Assembly (NCBI GenBank): GCA_012845835.1
Contig: JABAKD010000024.1
Location: 1,494,362-1,558,361, forward strand
Direction: 5' to 3'
Length of the DNA stretch: 64,000 nt
DNA from: Undaria pinnatifida
Taxonomy: Eukaryota > Sar > Phaeophyceae > Laminariales > Alariaceae
Positions 30,401-42,407 of this stretch are shown here, in pieces. Positions within the stretch are counted from its first letter, which is position 1. Each line of letters begins with the position of its first letter. Below the pieces are notes generated by a model. The model had not been told where the DNA came from and ran no database searches. It saw only the letters and a list, made by a program, of their open reading frames with translations. A program made the translations under genes and the position numbers.

Positions 30401-33400
30401 CTTTTGGTCGCTTTGTATATGTGGGTCGTAGAAGGAGATCGGTCTTTTCAGAGGTCTTCCATGCGATTTACGCGGCTGCTTGTCAAATGTGAGAAAACTC
30501 ACACACGTACGCATGCACGCACACGCAGGGTTCTGGAGCTAGTAGGGGAAGGCGGCGCGCCTCTAGGCGCGGCCATCGACGGCGCAGACACGCTGTATGA
30601 GGCGGCGGCGGCAGTGCCATGGTCGCGCTTCATGCGGCAAGGGCAAACCCTCTCCGTCGATGCCATCCTCGGAGTCGTGCCAGACGGTCTCACGCACTCG
30701 CATTTCACTGCTCTCACGGTCAAGGTAAGACGCTTATTGCGGTAGTTTTGTTATTCCTGTATCATAGTTTTTTTTTGCTCGTGTGCGCCATACAAATGGA
30801 GTCGTGTGTGTAACGGGGGAGGAGAAGGGAATGGCAACTCCCTCTCCGACGACGCCAACCTTGGAGTTGTGCCCGACGGCCTCACGCGCTCGCACCTCAC
30901 GGCACTCACCGTTGTGGTGAGCCCTTCATCGTAGTCGTAGTTTTTGTTATTCTTGTGCGCGATAAAATTTTGAAGGCATGTATGTACCGGGGGGAGAAGG
31001 GAAGGGAAAATCCTATCCGTGGAGGCCATCCCCGGAGCGGCGTCCGACGGCCTTACGCTCTCGCACTTGACCGCGCTCGCGTTTAAACCCTCCGGGTCTT
31101 CACAGGAGAAAAATGTCGAAAAAACTGACGATTACATCATCAAACCACGTGAAGAAGCCCCGAGTCGCTGGGGTAGGTGTGTCTGAACGGCCGTGTAAGG
31201 GGGCTGGTGATAATTCCCCCAGCTGCATGCTATTCCTAGAGGCTTGATAAAATGGTCTAGCCTCTTTACAATTGGAAACCCGTTTTCGGGGACAAATTAC
31301 TTGGAATTAGTATAGAAAGGGGTTTTGGGGTTGTCAAGGGGTTCAGCCGTTTTGTGGTTTACATAGATGGCTCTGAAAAGGGGTAGTAAGGCGAGTCCTT
31401 GTGGCAGGGGAAAAAATCGACTTTTTTTTCCTCTTGAAGTCCTAACAGGGTCCCTGTGTGCTCGCACATTCCTTGCGTGCGCGTTCATCAAATTTCTATG
31501 TGCCCGTGCATGCGATCCCTGCGTTTGCGCTCCTCATTTAAGGACAAAATGCATGCGCACGCACTAAGTACTCTTTTCTCGCGGCCCTTTTTTTTTTTTT
31601 TTCGGACTTCGTCAAATTCATGTGTATGCGCGCATATGTATCTTGCACGAGCTGGGCAGGCCAATATCAACTTTTCAATTGGCTAGGCACTGCGCATATG
31701 TATCTTGCACGAGCTGGGCTGGCCAATATCAACTTTTCAATCGGCCAGGCACTTTCTCAGTCCGTTTTTTCGGGTTTTGATCTGCAAACTTGACACGTGC
31801 TTCATAACACGCTTGCTGCACCATTTTTTTTTCTTTTTTTCGTGAACTAGGCACATTTCAGAAAAATCCGGAAATTGGTTTCGGCCGCAACTGACAGAAA
31901 GCAAAAAAAAAGTCAAAAGGTGCAGCAGGCAATGCTTTTGGCTTGCCGTTACGTAGGACGTCCAAAACTCCCGAGCGAAAAGAATAAAAATTGGAGTGAG
32001 AATCCCAAATTTTGTGTATATCATCGTAGTATCTTGAGTTTTTATAGGGAATTGTACGCACGCCATACCTTTTGATGCACGGCGAATTAGACGATGGCAA
32101 GGATGCTGGTAGATTCGTCATGTCTCCAGGAACATGCACACCGATTTTGAGCGAAATCCGCAAGACAGGGATTTTGGATTGTAGTGTACCTGATACACTC
32201 TAATATCGACATATACATCTCGCTTACCAAAAGACATGTATCTCCCTCTTTTTTTTGCATGTTTTGTTTTACGAAACTACCTTGGGTTTCGAAATTTTTA
32301 ACGTCGGCAAATGCGCTGCAAACTTAGGAACACACTGCTACTCTATGAGTCATAATGATTCAAGATTGTAGAGAAACCGCCGGACGAGTGAAAAGCGGTT
32401 TTTGGTCAGCTCGTATCACTTTTGTGTTACGGCGCGACTTGTTTTTTTCCTTTGCACAAATTCAAAATCCAACTTCAACTTCAACTTAAACTTCGACTAC
32501 ATCTCCAACTTCGGCTTGAATGAAACAGAACGCGGTGGTGGACCAGTTCCGAGATCAAGGCCAGCGCCCCTCCGTTGACACCGAGACCCCCGACCTCCCC
32601 CTAGTAGTCTATCTCGACCGGGGTCGCGCCCTCCTCTATCGGAGCCTCAGCGGAACCCGCTCGATGCACAAACGAGGTTACCGAGACGCCATGCACGCCG
32701 CCTCCCTGAAGGAGAACGTCGCTGCAGGGCTCCTCCTCGCGAGTGGTTGGGACCCCGAAAACGAGGCCCTTGCGGACCCCATGTGCGGGTCGGGTACTCT
32801 GGTAATTGAGGCCGCGCTTATTGCCATGCGACGCGCACCGGGTTTGGTAGCGATGGGGGCGTTCAGCGGGAAGAATGGAGAGGGGACGGGGTGGGCTAAG
32901 GAGTTTGGCTGGAAGCCTGCGGTTACGTCTTGGCCTGATTTTGATCCGGCGTTGTGGAGGGAGGTGGTGGGGGAGGCGCTGGCGGCGGCGAGGCCGGCTC
33001 CGCCGGTGGCTATCATGGGGAATGATTGGCATCACGGAGCGCTGACCCTGGCTTGGGTGAGTCTTATGGCGTCTGCCGCTTGATTCGCGCCACAGTAGAG
33101 GGAACGTCCTGCGATAAGGGCATGGTACATGTGATACCATTATTTTGTGCCAAACTATTTCCGGTAATGTTCTACGATAGGGAACTGTTACGTGAGATTT
33201 TTTCGGCCAAAATATTTCTGTATCACTGGCATGGCTTTGGCTCGTTCCACGGGTATAGGGAGCAGGTGCTGCGATGGGAGCATAATACTAGTGCTTCTTG
33301 GCCATAACATTCATGGCTGACCGGAGCATGGCTGACCGAACTCCTGCATTTTTGCCTCATGTTGCGGGTAGAGGAATCATGCGATGAATACAAAATCGAT

Positions 33401-34645
33401 GAGAGTTTGGTAGCGTTTTTTTTTGGCCTCGGCAGGTCTCGCCGACGGGGCTCGTCAACTGACGAACTACAAAAAATCGTCAGAATCCGATTTTGTTTTT
33501 CAAGGTTATTCGTTGCCGTGTATGTAACTTTCGGTGGGCAGTGGGATTGTTCATTGGGTTCAAGTATACTCATCTGTCCGGATCTATCAGCAACATTTTA
33601 TTTCAACATTAATGTCCAAACGTTGCTTATATTTCCGGACAGAGTGCTTTTTTTTTTTTTTTTTTTTTTTTTTTAGTTCCTCAAGTCAGAAGCATCATTG
33701 CTGAATGCCATAGCATGATTCTCTTCCTTACGACCAGTGCTCGTATCCGACTCCGTCGTTTCTTTCCCCCCTGTTGCTCGCTTTCTCTTGCACGTCCGCA
33801 CTCTCCTGCTTCCGCGGTGCCGTTCTCTCTCTCGCCCTGCCGCTCTTCCGTGCTCCCCCGCGCTCGCGTTTTCCCGGGCTTTCTCGTCAACCCGCCCTAT
33901 GTTGCTATTGCGCTTTTTCGCTTCCGTGCTCTCGTGCTTTCCTTGCTCCCTCGCTCGCCCGCTGTCCTTACCCTCGCGCGATCCCTACTCTCTGGCGTCC
34001 TTGCTTGCGCTCTCGCGCTTCTGTGCTCTCGTGCTCTCGTGCTTTCGTTGCTCTCGTGCTTTCCTTGCCCTCGTGTTTCTTGCCTTTTTCGTGTTCTCAT
34101 GTTTCCGTTACTCCGTACACTCGCGTTTCCTTGCTTTCGTGCTCTCTCATTCTCACGCTTTCCGCGGCCCTGTGGCTCCTTGTTTTCGAAAAAACGGCAA
34201 CCGGTCGTTGCTATGTTCCCAGCGAGACGCGAAAGCGGCGGGGGTGGAGGATTGCATCACCTTATTCGACGAAGACGTCTGCAGTTGGCGGCCCCCCAGC
34301 AGAGTAGACCTCGCGGTTACGAACCCTCCGTGGGACTACCGCCTAGACCAGGGGGCGGACAAGAGCTGGGAAGGTTTATTGGAGTTCCTGCGAAGAGAGG
34401 TGGCCGAGAGGGATGCATGGGTTTTGTCAGGAAACCCCTCCCTTTCAAGGGTCTTGCGGATGAAATCGGAGAGGAACATGTATTTGGCGACGGGGGGTGT
34501 CGAGCTGAGATGGTTGAAATACCACCTCAATGAGTACCGGGGGGATAGGGGCAGGGGGAGGGGGGGGAGGGGGGGGAGGGGGGGCGGGCCTCGGCCGAAG
34601 AAGGTTTCTCGGATGCACGATCGACCGGCGATTGATAGGTGGTGA
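26390..34645 (+). CDS. THUMP-domain rRNA guanine methyltransferase (RlmL/UPF0020), plastid-type presequence
   Basis: RlmL-family enzymes use S-adenosylmethionine to methylate a guanine N2 in large-subunit rRNA. Exons: 26390-27447, 28323-28466, 30529-30724, 32529-33056 and 34223-34645. They total 2349 nt, 782 residues plus stop, with phase kept at every join. Order: hydrophobic signal (about 9-22), Phe-led Ser/Thr/Pro-rich transit-like segment, long low-complexity region, then YFATCPRGLETVLQEEL, a THUMP-like region (CHFRGD, PWSRFM, HSHFTALTVK), GYRDAMHAASLKENVAAGLL, the SAM motif DPMCGSGTLVIEAA and the catalytic NPPW. It equals the N-terminal half of E. coli RlmL; no RlmK half follows. The signal-plus-Phe start suggests a plastid target, inferred. 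Four residues shared between exons at joins (for example Arg-Gly in FATCPRGLE) support the model. Confidence 0.9.
27490..27720 (+). repeat. G-tract-headed dispersed repeat, forward copy
   Basis: GGGGGGGGG head, ATAGCCGTAGCCGTGTGGCC, ATAGACCCTCGCA, TTTTTCACCGACCAAGCAGAC, GGTGCTCGGCGAGTCG and GGGTGAGCTGCATCCTAC. It lies just inside RlmL-like intron 1. Confidence 0.85.
28323..28466 (+). CDS. RlmL-like exon 2: GLETVLQEEL
   Basis: After acceptor CCTCAG it encodes GLETVLQEEL, then GRGCHFRGDQAVGYKAILWL and RTAH, matching the first part of RlmL after FATC.RG. The donor is GTATTC, phase 2. Confidence 0.88.
29190..29570. repeat. Tandem GCATCACGAAGCTACAAATG units
   Basis: About 34 bp core ATCACGAAGCTACAAATGG plus TATATGCACAGCAG, repeated five to six times inside a larger ~200 bp duplication. 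Confidence 0.9.
30529..30724 (+). CDS. RlmL-like exon 3: THUMP region
   Basis: After acceptor CACGCAG it encodes GADTLYEAAAAVPWSRFM, LSVDAILGVVPDGLTHSHFT and ALTVK, which fits the LY.. .I.W..... .F.V......HS.F.ALKVKDA part of the family. The donor is GTAAGA, phase 0. Two decayed copies of its 3' half follow in the intron. Confidence 0.88.
30832..31087 (+). pseudogene. Two decayed copies of the 3' half of RlmL-like exon 3
   Basis: At 30832-30916 (LGVVPDGLTRSHLTALTV before GTGAGC) and 30989-31087 (ILSVEAIPGAASDGLTLSHL). They lie in tandem downstream of the true exon at about 160 bp spacing. Both lack the exon's 5' half and its acceptor. Confidence 0.88.
31628..31755. repeat. About 62 bp tandem duplication
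   Basis: Two nearly identical units with GCGCATATGTATCTTGCACG and CCAATATCAACTTTTCAAT, in RlmL-like intron 3. Confidence 0.9.
32529..33056 (+). CDS. RlmL-like exon 4: SAM-binding domain
   Basis: The acceptor GAAACAG leads to NAVVDQFRDQGQRPSVD, then YRSLSGTRSMHKRGYRD and the SAM-binding loop DPMCGSGTLVIEAALIAM, ending IMGNDWHHGALTLAW before GTGAGT, phase 0. An ATG nine bases upstream is in frame but belongs to the intron. Confidence 0.92.
34223..34645 (+). CDS. RlmL-like exon 5: NPPW motif and C-terminus
   Basis: After acceptor TCCCAG it encodes RDAKAAGVEDCITLF, AVTNPPWDYRL, WVLSGNPSLSRVL and a Gly/Arg-rich basic tail to the stop at 34643. NPPW replaces the bacterial NPPY; both occur in amino-methyltransferases. 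Confidence 0.9.
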   Translation, partial: RDAKAAGVEDCITLFDEDVCSWRPPSRVDLAVTNPPWDYRLDQGADKSWEGLLEFLRREVAERDAWVLSGNPSLSRVLRMKSERNMYLATGGVELRWLKYHLNEYRGDRGRGRGGRGGRGGGPRPKKVSRMHDRPAIDRW

Positions 34646-36210
34646 ATCTGGAAGGCGTGCTGGTATAGGGGGTGTTGCACATTGTTTCTGAAGATCCTCA
34701 CTTGGGGAGCTTTGTACTCTCACGCAAAACTGGCTTCTAAAGCATGTATTAAATGAAGGCGCAACCTATATAAATAATCCCATGGCCTAGCCTTTAACGA
34801 AATGTATTTTCAGCCAAAACGGATGTTGGGTGGTTCGTCGGTTGAGGACTCCCGTCGGTCAGAAAAAAAAATGGCCCAAAAGTGCCGCCCCCAATCGTAG
34901 CGGTCGTGATGGCGACATGTTCCGTTTCGTTTCGTTTGGCGGTTTTTTTTTGGCGGGGGGGGTTACAATGGTTGCATGCTTGGTAGCGGGGGATTAAGTT
35001 AGTACTTACTAGGCTGCTAGGTTAAATACCAGGCTGGCCAAGCCAAGGGTACCATGAAATCAGACTGGCAGTTTGCGGGAAATGGATAAATCCCGTTTTT
35101 CAATGATGCATATGGCGGCTCTGACTCTGTGATAAGAGCTGCAGAGGTGGCACCGAAGTGTCTGTGAATACTACTTGTGATGCACAAAATGGAAGATAGT
35201 TTGGAAATTGGCGCTTGTATGCCCAAGAGGTGAAAACCAAAGAAGCAGAAGGAGAAGAGCAGGAGAAGGACGGAGAAGGAAGGAGTGATCGAGGTGGGAC
35301 TGGCCGTCACCTCATCGTCCATATTCCAATATCCCTACCCGATTGTCGTGAAGTTCGTTTAGAACACACTTTCTCAAATAATAATTCCAGACTTGATGAG
35401 CATCTCTGTTTCTCTTGCTATTAAAAGTAGGACCCCTTTTGTTGTGAAGAATACGTCGAACAGAAATCTTGGAGTAGCTCTGTCTATCGTTTCACCGGTC
35501 ATATTTTTCTTGTAGAACGTAAGAAGATGCCTGGGACACAAACGTATGCTTTTCTTGGTGTATCTGTCGAGCAGGTTGCCCCGCGGTGCCACTTAACTGT
35601 TCTTCGTTAGAAGAGCTTCGTTATGCTATCCAGGACTTCTCACGGGTCGGGTCACTGCTCGCCGGTCGGGCCGTGTCAGGGTGACCCCACCCGACCCATG
35701 GGGTTTTGGACGCCTTCTGACCCGATCCGACCCGACCCGACTCTTGATATGGCGGGCACCTCCTGGCCCGACCCGGCTCGCCCCGCTAGATTTTGAAAAC
35801 GTCCTGACCCGTGAAGATATATTATTTTTTACAGTTCTTCGGATGGAAAGTACCCTGGCCCCCAGAGAGGATGGGAACTCGTCTCTCGACTCGTCCCCTG
35901 CTTATTAAACTATAGTCTAAAGTCATAGACATCCGCCTTGGCCAGGGAGGAGGGAACTCGTCTCTCGACCCGTCCCCTGCTTATGAAACTATAGTCTATA
36001 GTCATAGACATAAGCCTTCCAAGTAATACGTTGACCGCCCCTTTCCCCGCACTGTATTTTCCCAAATACTGAATCCTGGGCCTCTAGTCCCCTGCGCCCA
36101 TAGAATTTTCGGGTGCAAGACGGTAACACTTAACAACCTGCACAATGTGAGGAGGCGTAACATAGTCCGAACTACGGAAGTTTCGGAGAAACGCCGGTTT
36201 CACGACGATG

Positions 36211-36580
36211 CGTGCTGCGATATAGGGACAGCACTTTTCGTCTGAAATATTTTCTGAATGACGGGGCTTCCTTAACCCAATATCGTCGAAAAATAGCCAT
36301 TTTTTTGTTTGTGATTATCGTTGTGCACCTATTACGGGGGACCCTAGTAAATAGGACCTACGGTGGACACAAAAACCTATATATTCATCTATTTTTACCA
36401 ACAATATTTGGTCCTATCTACTATCGTCCTCCGTAATAGGGGCCGTAGGGTTTTTCATATCCGGGGTACTCCGAAGCAAGAGTTGTTTTTCTCCACATCA
36501 GTTTCTGGGAGAGGTCTTAAGCTCCCAAAATGAGGAACCTCAGAAAAAAAAGTGGTGTGCACCTTTATCGTAGCACGCGT
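36211..36580 (+). mobile_element. CTACGATAGAGG-family MITE-like element
   Basis: Left end CGTGCTGCGATATAGGGAC, right end CACCTTTATCGTAGCACGCG. The interior has TTTTCTGAATGACGGGGCTT and CAGTTTCTGGGAGAGGTC, shared with 53212-53481. Confidence 0.75.
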
Positions 36581-36694
36581 CCGACCTGGAATATGGAAGA
36601 TGGTAACTGTCGCGCCCCCTGGTAACTCAGACCTACACCTCTGCCCCGCAAGGCTACGATGCCTCATGAAGAAGACCTAATCCGAGGACCAACA

Positions 36695-37130
36695 CCCCAA
36701 GGGGTAGGGTTCACCGTAACTGGAGACCAAGTCCGGCGGAAGGCTGATTCTCATTGCCGGGATTTTTGTTATTATTGGGTGAGCTCTCGCAAGTCCCAGA
36801 CTACCTAGAGGGATTACTTTTTGGGTGGCTATCTCCACCACACCAGATAGATGATCCCCAGGGACCAAGTCCGGTCGACATACTCGCGCATCTGTATACA
36901 ACGGCGGCTTGCTGCGTTGCTGGGGAGTGGTGACGGTGACCGCTGGTAGGGACAGGGACAGCTCGTGTTGTCGCCTCCCACGGGAACTAAAGGATACCCC
37001 AGCTAGCTAGCGTTGGATTGCGAATACACTACTGTGAGTTAAATTGACACGCAAAAGCTGCATGTGAAAATACGTGGAAGTGTGGTGAGCCTAAATTATA
37101 AGCTTGATGTTTCTGTATCCGCTGGGGGGT
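36695..37130 (+). mobile_element. Near-complete copy of the 0.4 kb dispersed element
   Basis: Same ordered blocks as 11195-11560, with an extra 50 bp internal segment. Confidence 0.7.
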
Positions 37131-38682
37131 GAAAAAACGAACAATCAGCAACAAGGAGAGAGAAGGAAATGAAGCATTACCCGTAAGGGTCTCGAACGTA
37201 CACACCACACTACAGCCGGGGGTGGGTGGGGCAACAGTTATCCCTTGATTGCATATTCACACAAGCTATCACTACATTCTAACTAAGCTGAGGGGGGGCG
37301 GGGGCGGCGGGGGGCGCGGGCATTCGAAAAACGGAAACATTACTCATCTACACCTCTGCATCCCCAGCGAGGGGGCTAGGGACGCGCAAAAACGCACTGG
37401 AAGAGCATAAAAAATGCTGAAAAGTGGAAATGCCTAAGAACTCTAGATGCGCGATAAAATGAAGGCACACGTGCCAGGGGGGAGACGGAAGACACCAGTG
37501 ATCACGGCTTTTTGCCCAGAAGGTCGCTGAGGGTAAACCCTCCTCTCACGAGTTAAGTTCTGCATCAAGTAAAATAAAAAGCGAACAAACTTACTGCCGA
37601 CTGCTGCTGTTGTGGTAATGCTGCTGTTGTGTACAAGCAGTATCGCGTTGAGATTGGGTTGGTTCGTGGGTTGATGGCTTGGTCGTTGGTCGGTGAGTGG
37701 TGGATCAGTTTTCGTACATGGGTGTGTGTGGTGGTTTCTTGTCTGTCGGTGGTTGGAGGCCCTATCCGTTTTTTTGGCACTACCACGTGCTACTGCAGCA
37801 ACTTCCATTTTCCCTCTGCGTCGGCCGACTTGGTTCAGCGTGTTATACCGGCCACGCTGGCATAGAGCTCAGCGTGCCACTACACCACTACGTATTATTA
37901 GTATAAGCAAAAAAAGCAGTTGGCTTCAATACCACCAGTGGTATCGTCAGGGGGCAATGTTGACGCCGTCAGCAGCTGGCTGCTGCTGTATTTTCTGTTC
38001 ACGCTGCCCAGATAAAACGATCAAGGCATGCGCGTAGAGCTGTCGGTAATAGTACGCGCAGAGTGCACAGAGGTTGCAACAACTGCAAACAATAACAAGC
38101 TACACGGTAATTGCTGCACTAACTAACCACCGCCGTCAAGCGTCCATGCGTCGTCCTGCGCGCGGCCGCAAAATCCGTAACGACATTTCCACCCTCTCAC
38201 CCATGATAATAACGCCTGTCTTGAACGGGGTTTCCACATCATGAATGTCATACGATAATGTACAATGTACAGCATTTACGACGTTGCTCCCTCTCTCGGT
38301 CGCTCGGTCGGCACCCAACGCTTGGAATTGAAGGCCGATTTCGAGGTGGAGATCGAGCACCAGGAGTAGACCTTCGCCCGCCCCAAGGCGGACCAGCAGC
38401 CGGCGTCATTCTAACCCAACTGGCTGTTTTTATGTTGCCGAGATTTCCAGGCATGGTGAGAGATTGAAATTTCCTTCCGTACGTACTTTTCTGCATCAAA
38501 AGTTGATGTTCGTACAAACGCGAAATGATTTGACACTAATCCCAAGTAGTTTGTTCCCCAAATGTGGTGCGGCATTGCGTCAAGTTGTCTGCTGCACACT
38601 GCTGCAGTCTGCGCTTGTACTCGCATCGGGTGCTGCTGTACTTGCACGCATGCATGCCTTCGCATACGAGATGCCATACGAA

Positions 38683-38715
<33 letters not shown>

Positions 38716-38722
38716 GTTGCTG
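38683..38722. repeat. GCT trinucleotide microsatellite
   Basis: About eleven GCT units, then imperfect copies. The wider region to 39480 is CAG/CTG rich on both strands. Confidence 0.9.
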
Positions 38723-40302
38723 CTACCCATTTGTCGGGCGCTGGCGTGCCCAGTAGAGCCACTCTCGGCGTGCCGGCTTTGCGCCTTGTCAAGATTGTTT
38801 TGTTGTTGAGCTTTCCACGTTAGAGACCCGATCCTCGTCGCTGCTGATTGCTGCCACGACGCACTGCCGCTGCCTTGGGTAGGAACAGGGCTAGGGCTGC
38901 ATGCCTGCATGCTGAGCGTGTAAACACTACCCATCATATGATGTACGTACGGTAGATGCAATACCAGGTTCGTTCTCGCCAACGGGATGCTTGCACGATA
39001 CCAGTATATTGATGCTAGTGTTCCGGATGGAGCTGGCAGGGTTGCTGGCCCGGCCCTCGGCCTCTTTGGGGGTACTTGACCAGTGATACTGACTGCTGTA
39101 GTCCAGCTTCGACTATTACAAGGCTGGTGCGTAAGCTTGGCTGGAGACCTGAAAGTAGCAGTAGCACTACAGAGTGCCCGTCCTCTTGTAATAGCAGCAG
39201 CAGCGGTAGCAGCAGCAGCAATGGGCGTGGTGTGTGTAGTTCAAGCTGCCGAAATACGCAGTAGCAGCAGCAACAGCAGAACTGCAGCGTATACGTACTC
39301 GTGAAGCAAACAGCCGAAGCAGCAGTGTATAGATACGGGTATATCGTAGCAGCAGCAACAGCACTGCTGTACCACCAGGCACATGTGTATGCAGAACACA
39401 GAACACGCAGCCGAAAGCAGCAGCAGCAGCAACAGCTGCAGCACACGTGTACCAGGTACACACAAGGGTCAATCAAGCAACCGGTATGTAGCAGCAGTAT
39501 TAGACTAGTCTCGTAGCAGCAGAAGCATTGTGTATGATACCGCGGTATGCCTCGTACAGCAGTTGTACAGCAACACCTGTGCGTTATCGCGACCCCCTGT
39601 GCATCGTTTTTCTACAGCAGTTGTACAGCAACACCCGTGCGTTATCGCGACACCTTGTGCCATCGTTTGGGCATTTGCAGCTATTCGTAGCTGTTGCGCG
39701 GGCGCAACTTTTAGTCGGAATTGCAATAGACGCCGAAAGGCGTGTGGCGTTTCGCGCGGTGCATGTTTTTCAGGAAGAAAAGTGAAAAATGTTGCCCGGG
39801 TCCTCCGCCCAGAAAGAAAAAACGAGGTATTTTTTTTTTGTCCCGCCCTATCACGAACCTGGTCGGTACTCGCATACTCTTCTAAATAATTTTAAAGGAC
39901 GTCAGCCGTGAGTTCGACGAATTTCAGGTCAATACTCATCTTTGCAAGCTGCGTTGTTTACTTTTGTACATTTAAGCAAAACGTACTGTTAATATTAATA
40001 ATAATATAAAAAGCACGCTTTACGCACTTGGTGGAGTGTCTTTGCGGCATCTATCGTATTCACGCGTGTAAAGCACTATGATATCGCCTAAAGGGACCAC
40101 TACTGTACGTGGTAAACTGTTTTTCATCCGTATATTGACGCATACCTGGTATATCCAAAACAAAAAAAAAATGCCTCCGGCGTGCCTCCGGGAGCCCTCC
40201 GGGGGGTTGTGTCGCGCTTCTAACCCATCCTTCGCGCAACAGACGCGAAGCAGACGCCAGACGCCGAAGCCTTAATTTTATTTAAGACATTCGTATATAT
40301 AC

Positions 40303-40590
40303 CCGGTCCCCCCGGTGGCGGAGGATCAGGTTATATCCTCAACCCTGGTATATAGGTCAGTTTCGTGAGGTCGAATCCCCCCGAGTGCATACTCGTATGA
40401 ATTCGTGGGGACTTATTCTTGTGCACAAGTTGACTTGGTGGAAAGCGCGAGAGCGTGAGCTAGCACCACTCGATGAAAAATCGACGAGCAGTGAGATTGC
40501 TGAACCCTATGCGCGATTAAAAATGAAAACAAGAACCGGGGGGAAGAAGGGCCGACACCTGTGACCACGGCTTGTCCAGAAGCTGGAAAG
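40303..40590 (+). mobile_element. tRNA-derived SINE, copy 1
   Basis: A tRNA-like head (GGTGGCGGAGGATCAGG as A-box region, GAGGTCGAATCCCC as B-box region) is followed by a body with TTCTTGTGCACAAGTTGAC, GCGCGAGAGCGTGAGCTAGC and ACCACGGCTTGTCCAGAAGC. The same structure occurs at 44059-44340 and 55072-55358. The shared body beyond the tRNA part marks a SINE and not tRNA genes. Confidence 0.85.
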
Positions 40591-40839
40591 AAGATGTGCA
40601 TGAACTTCAGCAGTACTTTGCGTACTGCTCAACCTCTTACACGCTGCTGCTGCACTGGTACAAAACGCGGTGTCGAACATTACATCAGCGGCGACGTCAT
40701 GTTCCCGTACAGTACCGGTACTTGAACTGCGCGCCCGTACGGGACCTTGTCAGGCTCGAAAATCGAAAAGAAGAGCTGCGGTAGATGGATTCCACACCGT
40801 AGACAATAGCCTATTGAATGGGCCTACTGGTATGTCTAT

Positions 40840-42060
40840 AGGTTGGCGTGGTGTATATCGATACCTATTGTTACCTGCATCTGTGGGGTGTAGTTGTCGA
40901 TCGATACCTAGTGATGACAAGATGTTCAGAGAAATTCTTAAACATGCTGTTGTTCTTAGGGTAGGTATTTGCAGTTGTCGATCGATACCTATTCATATAG
41001 CCGAAAGGCTCAGCGAAGTTGGTGTAGTAGGCTACTGCTCTTAACCTCTTTGGAGCCCCAATACCCGTCCCTATACTAATTTCAAGTGATTTACCCCCAA
41101 TACGGGTTTCCAGTTGTAAAGGCGTTAATATTGGTGTGTTAACTTACCGATCGATACCTTTTGATGAGCACAATAGGTTAAGCGAAATAGGTACGATAGG
41201 CTAGTGTTCTTAGGACAGGCGTGAAATTGTCGATCGATACCTTTTTCTTTTGACCAATAGATGAAGAGGATATTATGCAACAATAGGCTGTTGTTCTCAG
41301 GATTGGTGTGCGAAATTGTCGATCGCTACCTATTGGTAACAATAGGTTTAGTTGAAAACTGCAATAGGCCTCTATCCTATCAATCGGTAAACAGGATCAC
41401 TTGAAACCCATTACTTGTATTATTGACATTAGTGACATATATTGGTGGTCCGGTTGTGCAACAGCACATATAATATCGATTGATTGCTCTACAAACCTAT
41501 TGCCCAGCGTATTATTTTAAACGATAAGGTGTAGGTTATGGGCTGCTGTATGCGCTAGGGCAAAACACCTCGAAGTATATTGTTACAAGCAGTAGATATC
41601 GATCGATGACCTACAGCTCTATTACATTGAGCAATAGGTATCGAACGATGGCCTTGCAAACCTGTTGAATTGAGCGATAAGTATCGATTCATACCCTTAC
41701 GTACCTATTCAAATGAGCAATGGGTGTTGATCGATGCTCTTGCAATATATTACATCGAGCAGCAGGTATCGGTCGATATCATTGCACACCTATCGCTTTA
41801 ACTATTAGATATCGATCGATGGTGAGATAAAGGTATTGCTCGAACGATGGCATGCTGGGGGTCGTTTTCATACTCTATTGGTGCCCAGGACACCTATCGA
41901 TAGACACCTCCACAAGGATACCGATCACACAATATAATATTGTGGCAACGATCTTAACCCTATCGATACCTATCGATACCCTATCAATACCTATCGATAC
42001 CTATCGATACCCATCGATGACCGTCGATATTGATTGATATCGATCCATACACCCTGAAGT
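40840..42060. repeat. Degenerate TCGATCGATACCTATTG-rich tract
   Basis: Many ATCGATCGAT cores at irregular 40-110 bp spacing, ending in a compact CTATCGATAC array near 41960-42020. Confidence 0.8.
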
Positions 42061-42086
42061 AACATATCGTCCGAAACAGTAGAAGA

Positions 42087-42407
42087 ATGATGAAAATGCT
42101 AATTTGTATCGATGCCTGTGCCTTCATACCAAGAAGAAGAAAAAGTGTTGTAAGAGACGGCGTAAAATCACAACCAAAACTAAAACCGAACCAAAACCGA
42201 CCGCGGCCGGTACCGCGACCGCTGCCGCCGCCACAGATAATCAGAGAAAATGCGAGGCTCCTCTTTCTCTATGCGCTCGGCTCTAACGCGAAGTGCGAAG
42301 ACGTCATAAGCCCCCGCGACTTCTACTTCCGGCTGGCCTGTAAAGGGGACATCAACGCCATCCGAAACTGTAACCTCAAGACCTTGCCCGAGAACTACTC
42401 GCCAGAA
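42087..42407 (+). CDS. NAA10: NAA10 first recognisable exon
   Basis: The conserved part begins near 42325 with FYFRLACKGDINAIRNCN and LKTLPENYSPE, then donor GTGAGG, phase 0. The 5' boundary is unsure. Two partial copies of its 3' end follow. Confidence 0.7.

Larger units (their letters stand above)
34646..42086. other. Intergenic stretch without a supportable gene
   Basis: Contains a GGGTC-rich repeat (35635-35820), a MITE-like element (36211-36580), a 0.4 kb element (36695-37130), CTG/CAG trinucleotide tracts (about 38683-38720 and 39165-39480), a SINE (40303-40590) and a TCGATCGATACC-rich AT tract (40840-42060). Open frames here follow the repeats. Confidence 0.6.

Noticed and set aside
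33715-34222. N-terminal part of the 302- and 272-codon frames
   Set aside because: Cys/Leu/Ser/Arg-rich translation of a pyrimidine-rich intron; only the part from 34223 is methyltransferase.
40303-40390. Functional tRNA gene
   Set aside because: The same non-tRNA body follows at all three sites, so these are SINE heads.
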